28,196 nt of DNA from Zelonia costaricensis (taxonomy: Eukaryota > Euglenozoa > Kinetoplastea > Trypanosomatida > Trypanosomatidae), in assembly GCA_030849075.1 (NCBI GenBank), contig JASAOO010003196.1, forward strand, positions 1-28,196, written 5' to 3'. The position numbers and the translations under genes are program-made. Positions 18,709 through 26,610 of the stretch are shown in pieces. The notes beneath the pieces were generated by a model that made no database searches, was not told where the DNA came from, and saw only the letters and a program-made list of their open reading frames with translations. Position 1 is the first letter of the stretch; the number at the start of each line of letters is the position of its first letter.

Positions 18709-19342
18709 GCAAGGCATGGCGGGAGCGCTCTTTTGCGCCGCTGTGGCTCGTGCTGCTTTCTCCCGTCTACTCCCTGAGCACTGCACATGCCGCATGAATG
18801 TACCATACACCTCGCAACACCTTACACCACGCGACACACGCAACAAGAAGAAAAGGCCCGGACTTGTGCGCTTGACGCGTCACTCCCCCTTACCCTCCCC
18901 GTGCTGGCGGCCCTCGGCTCCTTTGCTATGGTCGCAACGGCCGCTCTACGAAAACGCCTGCTAACGTAGGGCGAGCGCGGTTGGCGCGCGGCTTCTATTC
19001 ACGACTGCCGCTCGCTCTACCGCCCCCTCTGTTTTCTTTGCCCTGTCCATCTTGAGCTATTGACACCTCGGTGACCTCTTCGCCCGCTCCGCACACACAC
19101 GCACGTTTGCCGCTGCTTTTCCGGCTCGCTGCCACCTCAACGCCCTGCCCTCTCTCGCCCTTTTCTCCGCCCTCGCACTCGGCTGCTAAAGCCCAGAACC
19201 CTCATCGAGCCGCACTCCGCGCTTTCAGCACGTCACCGCCTCTCCTCGTCGGCCACAGCGCGCTCTTCACGCTTATATCCCCCGTCTCTCTCTCCCCTCA
19301 CTTACCCCTCACCTCCCCCCTTGCGAACCGCACATCGCCAAG
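18709..19342. other. Spacer before the 118-residue protein gene
   Basis: This is 630 bases with no gene recognised. The right half is C/T-rich with several candidate acceptors. Confidence 0.5.
19143..19191 (+). promoter_or_regulatory. Putative trans-splice acceptor, 118-residue gene
   Basis: A C/T tract leads to AAAG ending at 19191. No ATG occurs from here to 19343, so the annotated start would be the first AUG of the mRNA. Further pyrimidine tracts at 19265-19321 could offer later sites. Confidence 0.35.
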
Positions 19343-19699
19343 ATGGCCGAGATGAACCTCATCGTGAACGTCACGTGCAACCCGCCCGTAATCTCTGTCT
19401 TCGGTCCCATCAAGGAGAGCACCATTGACCGCCTCAACGAGACGATCCCCAACTCGTGCTCCACCACGAACACCGGCAAGACGCCGTTTGCCCTCGTCCG
19501 GAAGGAGGACCCGCCGCACTGGTTCGGCGAGCTGCGCACGCAGTTCGCCACGGAGGACATCGGCACGTCGATGCTCTTCGTGTCCGTGCTTGACGCGCTG
19601 GAAGAGGAGGGTGTCTGGAAGCTGCGCGGCAGCACCACCATGACCCACGACACGGACAAGACGACGTACAAGTTCTTCTTCGTCCGCGGTGCGCACTAG
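19343..19699 (+). CDS. Conserved-looking small protein of unknown function
   Basis: This encodes 118 residues with strong G/C third-position bias, a balanced amino-acid composition and a clear start (CAAGATGGCC). I do not recognise the family. The sequence looks like one compact alpha/beta domain. There is a hydrophobic N-terminal strand (NLIVNV), a Thr/Ser-rich turn with TGKTP (about 44-48) that superficially resembles a P-loop but lacks the GxxxxGK spacing, an amphipathic helix rich in Glu (MLFVSVLDALEEEGVW), and a final strand KFFFVRG. No signal peptide or membrane segment is present, so it is probably cytosolic, nuclear or flagellar. It is likely a real gene because its composition differs sharply from the noise frames in the spacers. 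Confidence 0.85.
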   Translation: MAEMNLIVNVTCNPPVISVFGPIKESTIDRLNETIPNSCSTTNTGKTPFALVRKEDPPHWFGELRTQFATEDIGTSMLFVSVLDALEEEGVWKLRGSTTMTHDTDKTTYKFFFVRGAH

Positions 19700-20677
19700 G
19701 CAAGGCGCAGCCGGGACGCATGCACCAGGCTGCCTCCACGGACGCACAACGCTACGGTGTTTCTTCGCTTCTCTTCGCTTTCCCTCTTTTTCCGCGTAGC
19801 CGACTGTGCCGGCTGATGTACATAATCGCAACAGCTCTGTCCCTCCCTCCCCCCCTGCAGGCGGCAGGGTGGTCTCATTGCGCTTTTCTCCGTCCCACCC
19901 CAACCCGTTGCGTGCGCGCCGCCTCCCCAACCTCTGTACGTGGGAGGCAGTAAGCGTCACCATCGTGTCTATGCCCCCCCCCCTCCTTCCCCTTCCCCCA
20001 CCTCGCTGTCCGCCATCTACGAGTTGGTGGTGTGCAGTCCCCGGTCCACCGCCCTTAAACGGCACGGTGCACGCGGCTGCTGCGCACCACCTTGAGCTCT
20101 CCATCAAGGGGGCGGCGCGCCGATTGCAGGCCTTGTTGTGCGAGAGCGGCGGGCTTGTGTGAAACAGATCGGCCAGGCAGGCGGTGCCCCCGACCCTTCA
20201 CCCGCGCTCCTGATGTGCCCCCTCTTCTGGCTGTGCAGCGTCAACGGAAAAAGCCAAAAGAGAAGAATGAACGCCGCGCAAGGGCCGACACGGGCAGGCG
20301 TGCAGGTGCACCGGAGGCGGCGGCCGTACCAGGGCAGACCACCACAGCGCGCACGCTTCGCTTTTACCTTTGCGTGCCCCGCTCGGTGGTGGCGAGTCTT
20401 CATGCGTCTGCCTTCCTCCTGTATGTGTGTATATGAAGGGGAACCATGCACGCCCCGTTGCATGGGGAGTCGCTGGCGCGCACGACTTACGCGTTTCCTC
20501 GCCTGTGCACTCCGGTGAAGCCGCTCGTCGCGTCTGCGATAGCGCTCAGCCCGCCCCCCCCCCCCCGCGTGTACACGACCCCGCCACATCGAACTTCTTT
20601 CATGTGCGTGGCGTTGTTGCTGTTCTTTGCTGCCTGTTTCGGCGTCACTGTCTCGCCGCCCTCTACTGAACTCTAGC

Positions 20678-20700
20678 GCGCTTTCTGCCGTACCCCCCAG
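20678..20700 (+). promoter_or_regulatory. Putative trans-splice acceptor, J-domain gene
   Basis: A T/C stretch ends in CCCCCCAG at 20700. The 152 bases from here to the ATG at 20853 contain no other ATG. Confidence 0.4.
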
Positions 20701-20739
20701 ACCCATCAGCTGCGTTCTGCCGTTGTTTCTGGGCACTTG

Positions 20740-20767
20740 ACACACACAGACACACACACACACACAC
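20740..20767. repeat. (AC)n microsatellite, interrupted
   Basis: This is a CA run with one G interruption at 20749, in the probable 5' UTR of the J-domain gene. Confidence 0.9.
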
Positions 20768-20852
20768 GGGGACCGTCGCACACGCGCAGTGCAGCCCGGA
20801 AGTCACCAGCTCATACACGCCGCTGCTCTCGCACAGCGTCACGCTGCACATT

Positions 20853-22559
20853 ATGCTGCTCTCCTCCCTGCCGCAGGCCACGCAGCTGCTGCTGGACCCC
20901 ACTGCTGCGCTGGACGCAGCCCTTCTCAGCGAGTGGCAGGCCGCGTGCGCTGCCGCCGGTGCGGCCCCCGATGGCGAAGACGATGCCGTCGCGGCCGCGC
21001 GCGCCGCACCGGTGCGTCGCCGTGAGCCGCGGCGGCGCGTCGCGACAGACAACTTCTTCGCCCTTGCCGACGCTCTCGACACGCTTGCCGGCGAGCTGAA
21101 CACAGCCGCCGCCTTCCCCTCCGCTGCCGCCGCCGGTGCCCGGCACAACTCAGGCCGTGCCCTCCACACCGATGAGTGGGACCCGAGCGCGGCGGACGGC
21201 CTCACCGATGCCGCCCTTGAAGACACACGTGTGGCGCAGGAACGCTTCGGTGCGTCGGACTACTCTGGCGCGCTCGAGGCGGTGCTGCGCGCCGCCGCGG
21301 CGTGTCCGGCCCACGCGCTGAGCCCGGCCTTGCTGAACAACGTGGCGGTGTGCCACCTTGTACTGGAGCAGTGGGACCCATGCGAGGCCGCCACACATCG
21401 CGTGCTGGCCATGGACGACTCACCGCGGTACCCCAGCGCGCGGCGGCTTGTGCGCATCTGCCTCGCGCAGATGCGACTAGCGGACGCGCAGCAGGCCATC
21501 GCTGCTCGTCGCGATGATGCGGCGTGGTCGACGGAGGTGGCCGCCGTCAAGGCGCTTGCTGCCTACACAAGCCTGTACGCCGCGCGGCAGTACACCAAGG
21601 CGTTAGAGAGTCTCGAGACGGTGCTGGCGGGGTGCCCGTGCGGCACCCTTGAAGCTGCCAAGGCTCGGCTGCTCTCGCTGGACAGCGCAACCGAGGCGGT
21701 GCGCTACGCCGCGGCGCGCGCGGGGGTATACCCTGCCTCAGCCGAGCTGCACGCATGCTGTTGCGAGCTGACCTTCCAGGCTGCCACCTCCAGCGCGGAC
21801 CTCACCGCGCTTCTCGCCTCCATGAACAGCTCCGCGGCCGGAAGGGCAGACGTGCGCCTGCGTCTGCTACACACAAACGTGACACGCTGCTGTGAGGCCC
21901 TGGCACGACTGCAGAGGCTTGTCAGCACGCGTGCATGGGCAGAGGCGGCCAGCTACGCGGCTGACGTGCTTGCTGCACCGTACCTTGCTGACGGGGTGAA
22001 GGGTGTGGTCCACCTGGAGCGGGCCCGCGCGCTCGGGCAGCGAGCGAGCTGGTACGCGGCCCTCGACGAGGCCCACCGTGCGCTCTCCTACACCGAGGCG
22101 TCGCGGCTCCGCGCAGAGATGCTGCTCCTCGTCGCCCGCTGCGAGGAGGCGCTGGGCCGCCTGCGCGACGCCGTGTTTCACACCGAGGAGAGTCTGCGCC
22201 TCCATCCCAACGCCGCGGCCACCAACCAGCTGCACGCCCTCAAGGCACACGTCGCGCGAGAGCAGGCGACGCAGGACGCCCAGCGCACGGCGCCGATGCC
22301 GGGTGGCGCAAAGCGAGCACCGCCGCGCCAGCCCCCGCCCTCGCAGCCGGTGGCGTCGGCTGCGCATGTGCACTACGAGGCACTGGCGGTGCCGGCGGGC
22401 TCGGGGGCGGCGGAGGTGCGTAAGGCGTACCGGGCACTCGCCATGCGGTGGCATCCCGACCGCTGGTGCGGCGCCTCTGCCGCCGACGTGCAAGCTGCAG
22501 AGACGAAGTTCAAAGCAATCCAGCATGCGTATGAGGAGCTGATGAAAGTCGCACGCTGA
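20853..22559 (+). CDS. J-domain co-chaperone with TPR-like helical repeats
   Basis: This encodes 568 residues. The C-terminal 63 residues (506-568) form a J domain: HYEALAVPA, then VRKAYRALAMRWHPD with the HPD triad at 534-536, and KFKAIQHAYEEL. The HPD loop stimulates the ATPase of Hsp70 partners. Residues about 120-475 are Ala/Leu-rich paired helices resembling TPR units, for example the segments around LLNNVAVCHLVLEQW and AEMLLLVARCEEALGRLRDAVFH. The order TPR then C-terminal J domain matches DNAJC7 (TPR2) and DNAJC3 (P58IPK). Lack of a signal peptide favours the cytosolic DNAJC7-like type, which moves clients between Hsp70 and Hsp90. A Pro/Ala linker (about 475-505) separates the parts. 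The first 100 residues are Ala-rich and not assigned. The start is the first ATG after the acceptor. Confidence 0.9.
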   Translation: MLLSSLPQATQLLLDPTAALDAALLSEWQAACAAAGAAPDGEDDAVAAARAAPVRRREPRRRVATDNFFALADALDTLAGELNTAAAFPSAAAAGARHNSGRALHTDEWDPSAADGLTDAALEDTRVAQERFGASDYSGALEAVLRAAAACPAHALSPALLNNVAVCHLVLEQWDPCEAATHRVLAMDDSPRYPSARRLVRICLAQMRLADAQQAIAARRDDAAWSTEVAAVKALAAYTSLYAARQYTKALESLETVLAGCPCGTLEAAKARLLSLDSATEAVRYAAARAGVYPASAELHACCCELTFQAATSSADLTALLASMNSSAAGRADVRLRLLHTNVTRCCEALARLQRLVSTRAWAEAASYAADVLAAPYLADGVKGVVHLERARALGQRASWYAALDEAHRALSYTEASRLRAEMLLLVARCEEALGRLRDAVFHTEESLRLHPNAAATNQLHALKAHVAREQATQDAQRTAPMPGGAKRAPPRQPPPSQPVASAAHVHYEALAVPAGSGAAEVRKAYRALAMRWHPDRWCGASAADVQAAETKFKAIQHAYEELMKVAR

Positions 22560-23519
22560 CGTCTTGGGCCGGCACTCCTGCGCTGCTGCAGCACCACTGC
22601 TCATCCTTGCTCACCGAATTCAAAGCGACATGACACACAGGGAGAAGCAGATGCAAGTGCCGCAGCGCACGCAGCATCACACGTCTGATCTCGTGCTTCC
22701 TTCCTTTGCCGGGCGGCGCGCGTTGCCGGTTGCACGAGTGCGAAGCGTGTGCCGCCAGTTCTCGCGCTCTTCTCTACGCGGGGGTGTCCTTCGCGTGCCG
22801 CCGCGCTCCCCAGCTTTTTCTCCGCACTCTTCCATCGTCCTTCACGACCTCTCCCGCCCTCTTCACCGCGACGCATGTGGGCCACCCTCCCACCTTTGTA
22901 CACGTCGTCGCCCACACCTGCGACGCGCTCCGCCCCAGCCTCCATTTTGTTTTTTGTTTTCTTTGCCGTCCGCACGCCTCGACTTGCCGTCGCGTCCTTA
23001 TTCCTGCCACCCTTTCCTCCTCGCTGTGTTTTTTCGCCACTCTTTCTGTGCGACGTGGTTCTGAGTGCGTCAGCGCATCTGCACCTCCCCCGACTCTCTC
23101 CCTCGCAGCCTCACACGCTCTCTCACCGCAGCTCAAACCGCCTCCTCATCCTTTCTTGTTTCGCACTACTGCGTCATTTGCCGTCTCCGAGGCAGCGCCC
23201 CGTGTGGCTCCTCGACCCCCCCCCTCTCCCGCCCCTGCAGGCCCGCCACGACACGCCTCTTGTATTGATCTCTAACCAACCACCCCCGCCTCTGCGCCGT
23301 GCTCTCCGCTGCACCCCCAGGGCCGGCTTACGGGAAGCAAAACCAAAGGAGGAGAGGCGTGCGCACTTACGTCTGCCTGGTGCGCCGTGCCCCCGCGAAG
23401 TGGCTCCCCTGTGACGGTTTCCCGTGGTCTTGTTTTGCCGTGCACGCTCACACGATTCACACCTTCACACCTCACACCCACATCTCACACATCACACGAA
23501 CAAGTTGACGCCACTCGTA
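22560..23519. other. Spacer before the GSH1 gene
   Basis: This is 960 bases without a supported gene. Positions 22780-23240 are strongly C/T-rich, as expected for a region driving trans-splicing. Frames here (for example 22706-23275 and 22749-23414) translate to Ser/Pro/Leu-rich noise. Confidence 0.5.
23209..23240 (+). promoter_or_regulatory. Putative trans-splice acceptor for GSH1
   Basis: A C-rich pyrimidine tract ends in TGCAG at 23240. The 279-base leader to 23520 contains no ATG; the in-frame extension to 23424 begins with GTG. This supports the annotated start. Confidence 0.45.
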
Positions 23520-25592
23520 ATGGGTCTCTTGACGACTGGCGGGGCCCCCATGCGGTGGGGCACGGACGCTAACAACAAGGCCATCCCGCACGTCAGCGCG
23601 CACGGCATTCAGCAGTTCCTCAACGTGTACAAGAACAAGAAGGACCTGCGTGGCATGCCGTTCCTGTGGGGCGAAGAGCTGGAGCACCAGCTCATCCATC
23701 TCCACGACTGCACCATCACCCTCAATCTCGAGGGCGCACCGGTCATGGAGCGCCTCAGCGCGCGGGCCGACAACTGCGCTGTTTGGCACCCCGAGTACGG
23801 CAGCTTCATGGTCGAGAGCACGCCGGATCACCCGTACAGCCTCGCCGTCGAGAGCCTCGACTCGGTGGAGGAGAACATGCGGCGGCGGTACGACATGCTC
23901 GACCAGGAGGCGCCGGAGGGGGTCGTCGGCACCACCTTCGTCACGTTCCCGCTGATGGGGCAAGGCGACTTTGCCGACTGCGACGACAAGAGCTCACCGC
24001 ACTCGCAGTCGCTTTTTGTGCCGGACGCGTGCATCAACCAGTCGCACCCGCGCTTTGCCAACTTGACGGCCAACATTCGCCTGCGCCGAGGGCGCAAAGT
24101 GTGCATTCAGGTGCCACTCTTCATGGACACAGAGACGATGGCCAACACGGTAGACCCGCGCCTGAACATTGACCAGAGCCCGCGCAACAAGGACATCGAC
24201 TGCGGCGTCAAAGACGAGAGGAAGAAGAAGACAAGCAAATTCGGCGCGGAGCCGGCGGCGGCCGGCAACGGAGCCGCGCCGGTGATTGTCAGCCCCATCG
24301 ACCCGCGGGAGCGCGAGTACCCGGCAACGGAGGCGATGAAGCACCTCTTCACACCCGCCACGCTCTACTACTACGCCCAGTACTTCACGGCGAAGCAGCG
24401 CGAGCACGTGCTGGAGCGCTACCACGCCTGCCCCTGCCCGGTGCCCTCGGTGAGCCACCCATGCATCTACATGGACTGCATGGCGTTTGGCATGGGGAAC
24501 AGCTGCTTGCAGGTGACGATGCAGCTCGACAACATCCACGAGGCGCGCCACGTCTACGACCAGCTTGCCATCCTGTGCCCCGCCCTGCTGGCCCTCAGCT
24601 CGGCCACACCGTTCCAGAAGGGCCTGTTGTGCGACTCTGACGTGCGCTGGCTCACCATCGCCGCCGCCGTCGACGACCGCCGCGTCGAGGAGGTGCCCCG
24701 CATCATCAAGTCGCGCTACGACTCCATCTCCGTTTTCATCAGCGACAGCGCCGCTGACCTCGACGACTTCAACGACTCGCCCATCGAGATAAATCACCCG
24801 TACTTCGAGGTGCTCAAGGAGGCGGGGGTCGACTCGCGGCTGGCCAAGCACATCGCCCACCTCTTCATCCGCGACCCCCTTGTCATGTACGACAAGATGA
24901 TCGACATCGACGACACAACGCACACGGAGCACTTCGAGAACATTCAGTCGACGAACTGGCAGACGGTCCGCTTCAAGCCCCCGCCGATTGGCAGCGACAT
25001 CGGCTGGCGCGTTGAGTTCCGTGTGATGGACATTCAGCCGACGCCCTTCGAGAACGCCGCTTTTTCTGTCTTCATCCCGCTGTTGACGAAGGCCATCATC
25101 GCCTACAAGCCGAGCTTCTACACACGAATGTCCGTCGTGGATGAGAACATGGGTCGCGCCCACCGCATCAACCCGTGCGACGAGCAGTACGTGATGCGCA
25201 AAGACATTTTTGCGGCGAAGTGCACCGCCAGCGACGAGGAGACGGCGAAGATGAGCGTCGACGAGATCTTCAACGGCAAGGACGGCGGCTTCTACGGCCT
25301 CCTTCCGCTCGTGCGGCGCTACCTTGCCGAGCATGCGCAGCACAGCGCGCTCGTCGACTCCTACCTGAAGTTTCTCGCCATGCGTGCGGCCCGGCGAATT
25401 CCCACACCGGCGCAGTACATGCGCAACTTCGTCGTCACGCACCCCGACTACAAGCACGACTCCCGTCTCGGCGGCAGCATCGCGCGCGACCTTGTGCAGC
25501 GTATGCACGGTCTGGCAGCCCGCACACTCCAGGACGACGCCTACTTGCCCATGAACACCTTCAAGACGCAGAAGCGCGAGCGCGACGAGTGA
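23520..25592 (+). CDS. GSH1: Gamma-glutamylcysteine synthetase (glutamate-cysteine ligase)
   Basis: This encodes 690 residues of the eukaryotic GCLC type. The enzyme joins L-glutamate and L-cysteine with ATP and Mg2+. This is the first and usually limiting step to glutathione and, in trypanosomatids, to trypanothione. Landmarks are FLWGEELEHQLI (48-59) with its metal-binding glutamates, PEYGSFMVESTPDHPYS, MDCMAFGMGNSCLQVTMQ (318-335), ATPFQKGLLCDSDVRW, SRYDSISVF, and FENIQSTNW (472-480) followed by the RFKPPP and IGWRVEFRVMD segments. Length and blocks indicate an intact enzyme. A Lys-rich then Ala-rich stretch at 231-259 looks like a lineage-specific surface insertion. The protein should be cytosolic, as no targeting signal is visible. 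The start is supported by the ATG-free leader. Family assignment is certain; regulation is presumably post-transcriptional. Confidence 0.98.
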   Translation: MGLLTTGGAPMRWGTDANNKAIPHVSAHGIQQFLNVYKNKKDLRGMPFLWGEELEHQLIHLHDCTITLNLEGAPVMERLSARADNCAVWHPEYGSFMVESTPDHPYSLAVESLDSVEENMRRRYDMLDQEAPEGVVGTTFVTFPLMGQGDFADCDDKSSPHSQSLFVPDACINQSHPRFANLTANIRLRRGRKVCIQVPLFMDTETMANTVDPRLNIDQSPRNKDIDCGVKDERKKKTSKFGAEPAAAGNGAAPVIVSPIDPREREYPATEAMKHLFTPATLYYYAQYFTAKQREHVLERYHACPCPVPSVSHPCIYMDCMAFGMGNSCLQVTMQLDNIHEARHVYDQLAILCPALLALSSATPFQKGLLCDSDVRWLTIAAAVDDRRVEEVPRIIKSRYDSISVFISDSAADLDDFNDSPIEINHPYFEVLKEAGVDSRLAKHIAHLFIRDPLVMYDKMIDIDDTTHTEHFENIQSTNWQTVRFKPPPIGSDIGWRVEFRVMDIQPTPFENAAFSVFIPLLTKAIIAYKPSFYTRMSVVDENMGRAHRINPCDEQYVMRKDIFAAKCTASDEETAKMSVDEIFNGKDGGFYGLLPLVRRYLAEHAQHSALVDSYLKFLAMRAARRIPTPAQYMRNFVVTHPDYKHDSRLGGSIARDLVQRMHGLAARTLQDDAYLPMNTFKTQKRERDE

Positions 25593-25849
25593 GACCCTCC
25601 AAAGCGAGACGAAGAAGCGGACGGCGCCAACCGTTTGGTGTCACACGCGGCGCCACCGTTTCCCGTGAGGGAAAGGACGAGCGTTTTTTTTTTCTTTCCT
25701 GTGCCGACGTGTGGCGTCACACAACCCGGAAGTGGACGCCGGTGGTGGGTGGGTTGGAGGGGGAGGGACCACGTTGGGCGACAGAGCAGTGGGTAACCCA
25801 GCGGCGCCGTCCCCTATTTGCCCCCCTCCTCGGCTGCCTCTCCTACGGA

Positions 25850-25864
25850 TCTCGTGACACGAGA
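25850..25864. repeat. 7-bp inverted repeat with single-base centre
   Basis: TCTCGTG and CACGAGA flank one A, forming a near-perfect palindrome in the GSH1 3' spacer. The loop is too short for a normal RNA hairpin, so a duplex DNA site or chance is more likely. Confidence 0.4.
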
Positions 25865-26435
25865 GAAGCTATCGCTTTCTTGACAATTGGCTTCAGAGCC
25901 CCGACTTCCCCGTCGTTGTGCTCCACCGGCTCGCCATACAGCGCCCGACGCGGAGAGCCGGGAACGGCTGTGACTCCTCATTTTCTTCTTTCCCTCACTT
26001 GGGGCGTGAGACACCAGCGCCGCCACCTTAGAGCGTGTGTATACCGGGGGGGGGCGGCGGCTGTGTGTTCAACATAGCAGGAGGAAGCGCACGCCGTGCA
26101 GAAGGGCCGGTGAGGCGGGAAAAGGAAGAGAGAGCGAGGCTCCTGAATGGTGCACCCGCGCGTGCGCCAGGCCAACTCTTATTATCAAAGCAGACGCGCC
26201 GCTCTGCCTTTCCTCAACCATAAAGATCACAAAACACGCGCAGTGCCCAGCACACCGCCTGGAAAAGGAATGCGCGCTGGAGCACGGCATTGCACGCCAG
26301 AAGCTGCAGCTGCAAAGCAGTCGACGACCCAGTCGCTCTTACGAAAGGGAATAGCAGCGCACGAGTCGTTTACTTTAGGCGGTGCAGCTACGCTGCAGGA
26401 CTCGCTTCGTGTCTCCCGCACACGTAGTGCATCAA

Positions 26436-26492
26436 CCTTGTCTTGCCCCTCTTTCGCCCACCGCTGCTCCTCTGCGCATCTGTGCGGCGCAG
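26436..26492 (+). promoter_or_regulatory. Putative trans-splice acceptor, last gene
   Basis: A T/C-rich stretch (26436-26472) is followed by CAG at 26490-26492. No ATG occurs between here and 26611. A nearer acceptor around 26550 is also possible. Confidence 0.35.
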
Positions 26493-26610
26493 CACCCAGT
26501 GCCTGCTTACCACCTATCCGCTCGAGCTCTTCACACTTTCACGCATCGCCAACAGCACCTTTGCCAACTCAACGCACTTCCCGTGAGCAGCAGTAGTGAG
26601 CAGCGCCGCC

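Larger units (their letters stand above)
19700..20852. other. Spacer before the J-domain protein gene
   Basis: This is 1.15 kb without a supported gene. It includes C-rich runs at about 19973-20000 and 20552-20566, a CA run at 20740-20767 and several pyrimidine tracts. Frames such as 20104-20781 on the minus strand are low-complexity. Confidence 0.5.
25593..26610. other. Spacer after GSH1
   Basis: This is 1.0 kb without a supported gene. It carries a ten-base T run near 25685, a 7-bp inverted repeat at 25850-25864, a G run near 26046 and a pyrimidine-rich stretch from 26436 on. The part to about 26430 is less pyrimidine-biased and is probably GSH1 3' UTR. Confidence 0.5.

Noticed and set aside
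19472..19486. TGKTP in the 118-residue protein as a nucleotide-binding P-loop
   Set aside because: The GxxxxGK[ST] spacing and a preceding beta-strand/Gly pattern are missing.
23424..23519. 32-residue N-terminal extension of GSH1
   Set aside because: It begins with GTG and is His/Thr/Ser-rich leader sequence; the ATG at 23520 is the first after the likely splice acceptor.
23994..25508. 504-codon minus-strand frame opposite GSH1
   Set aside because: It is antisense to an unmistakable enzyme gene and rich in Val, Arg, His and Leu without domain features.
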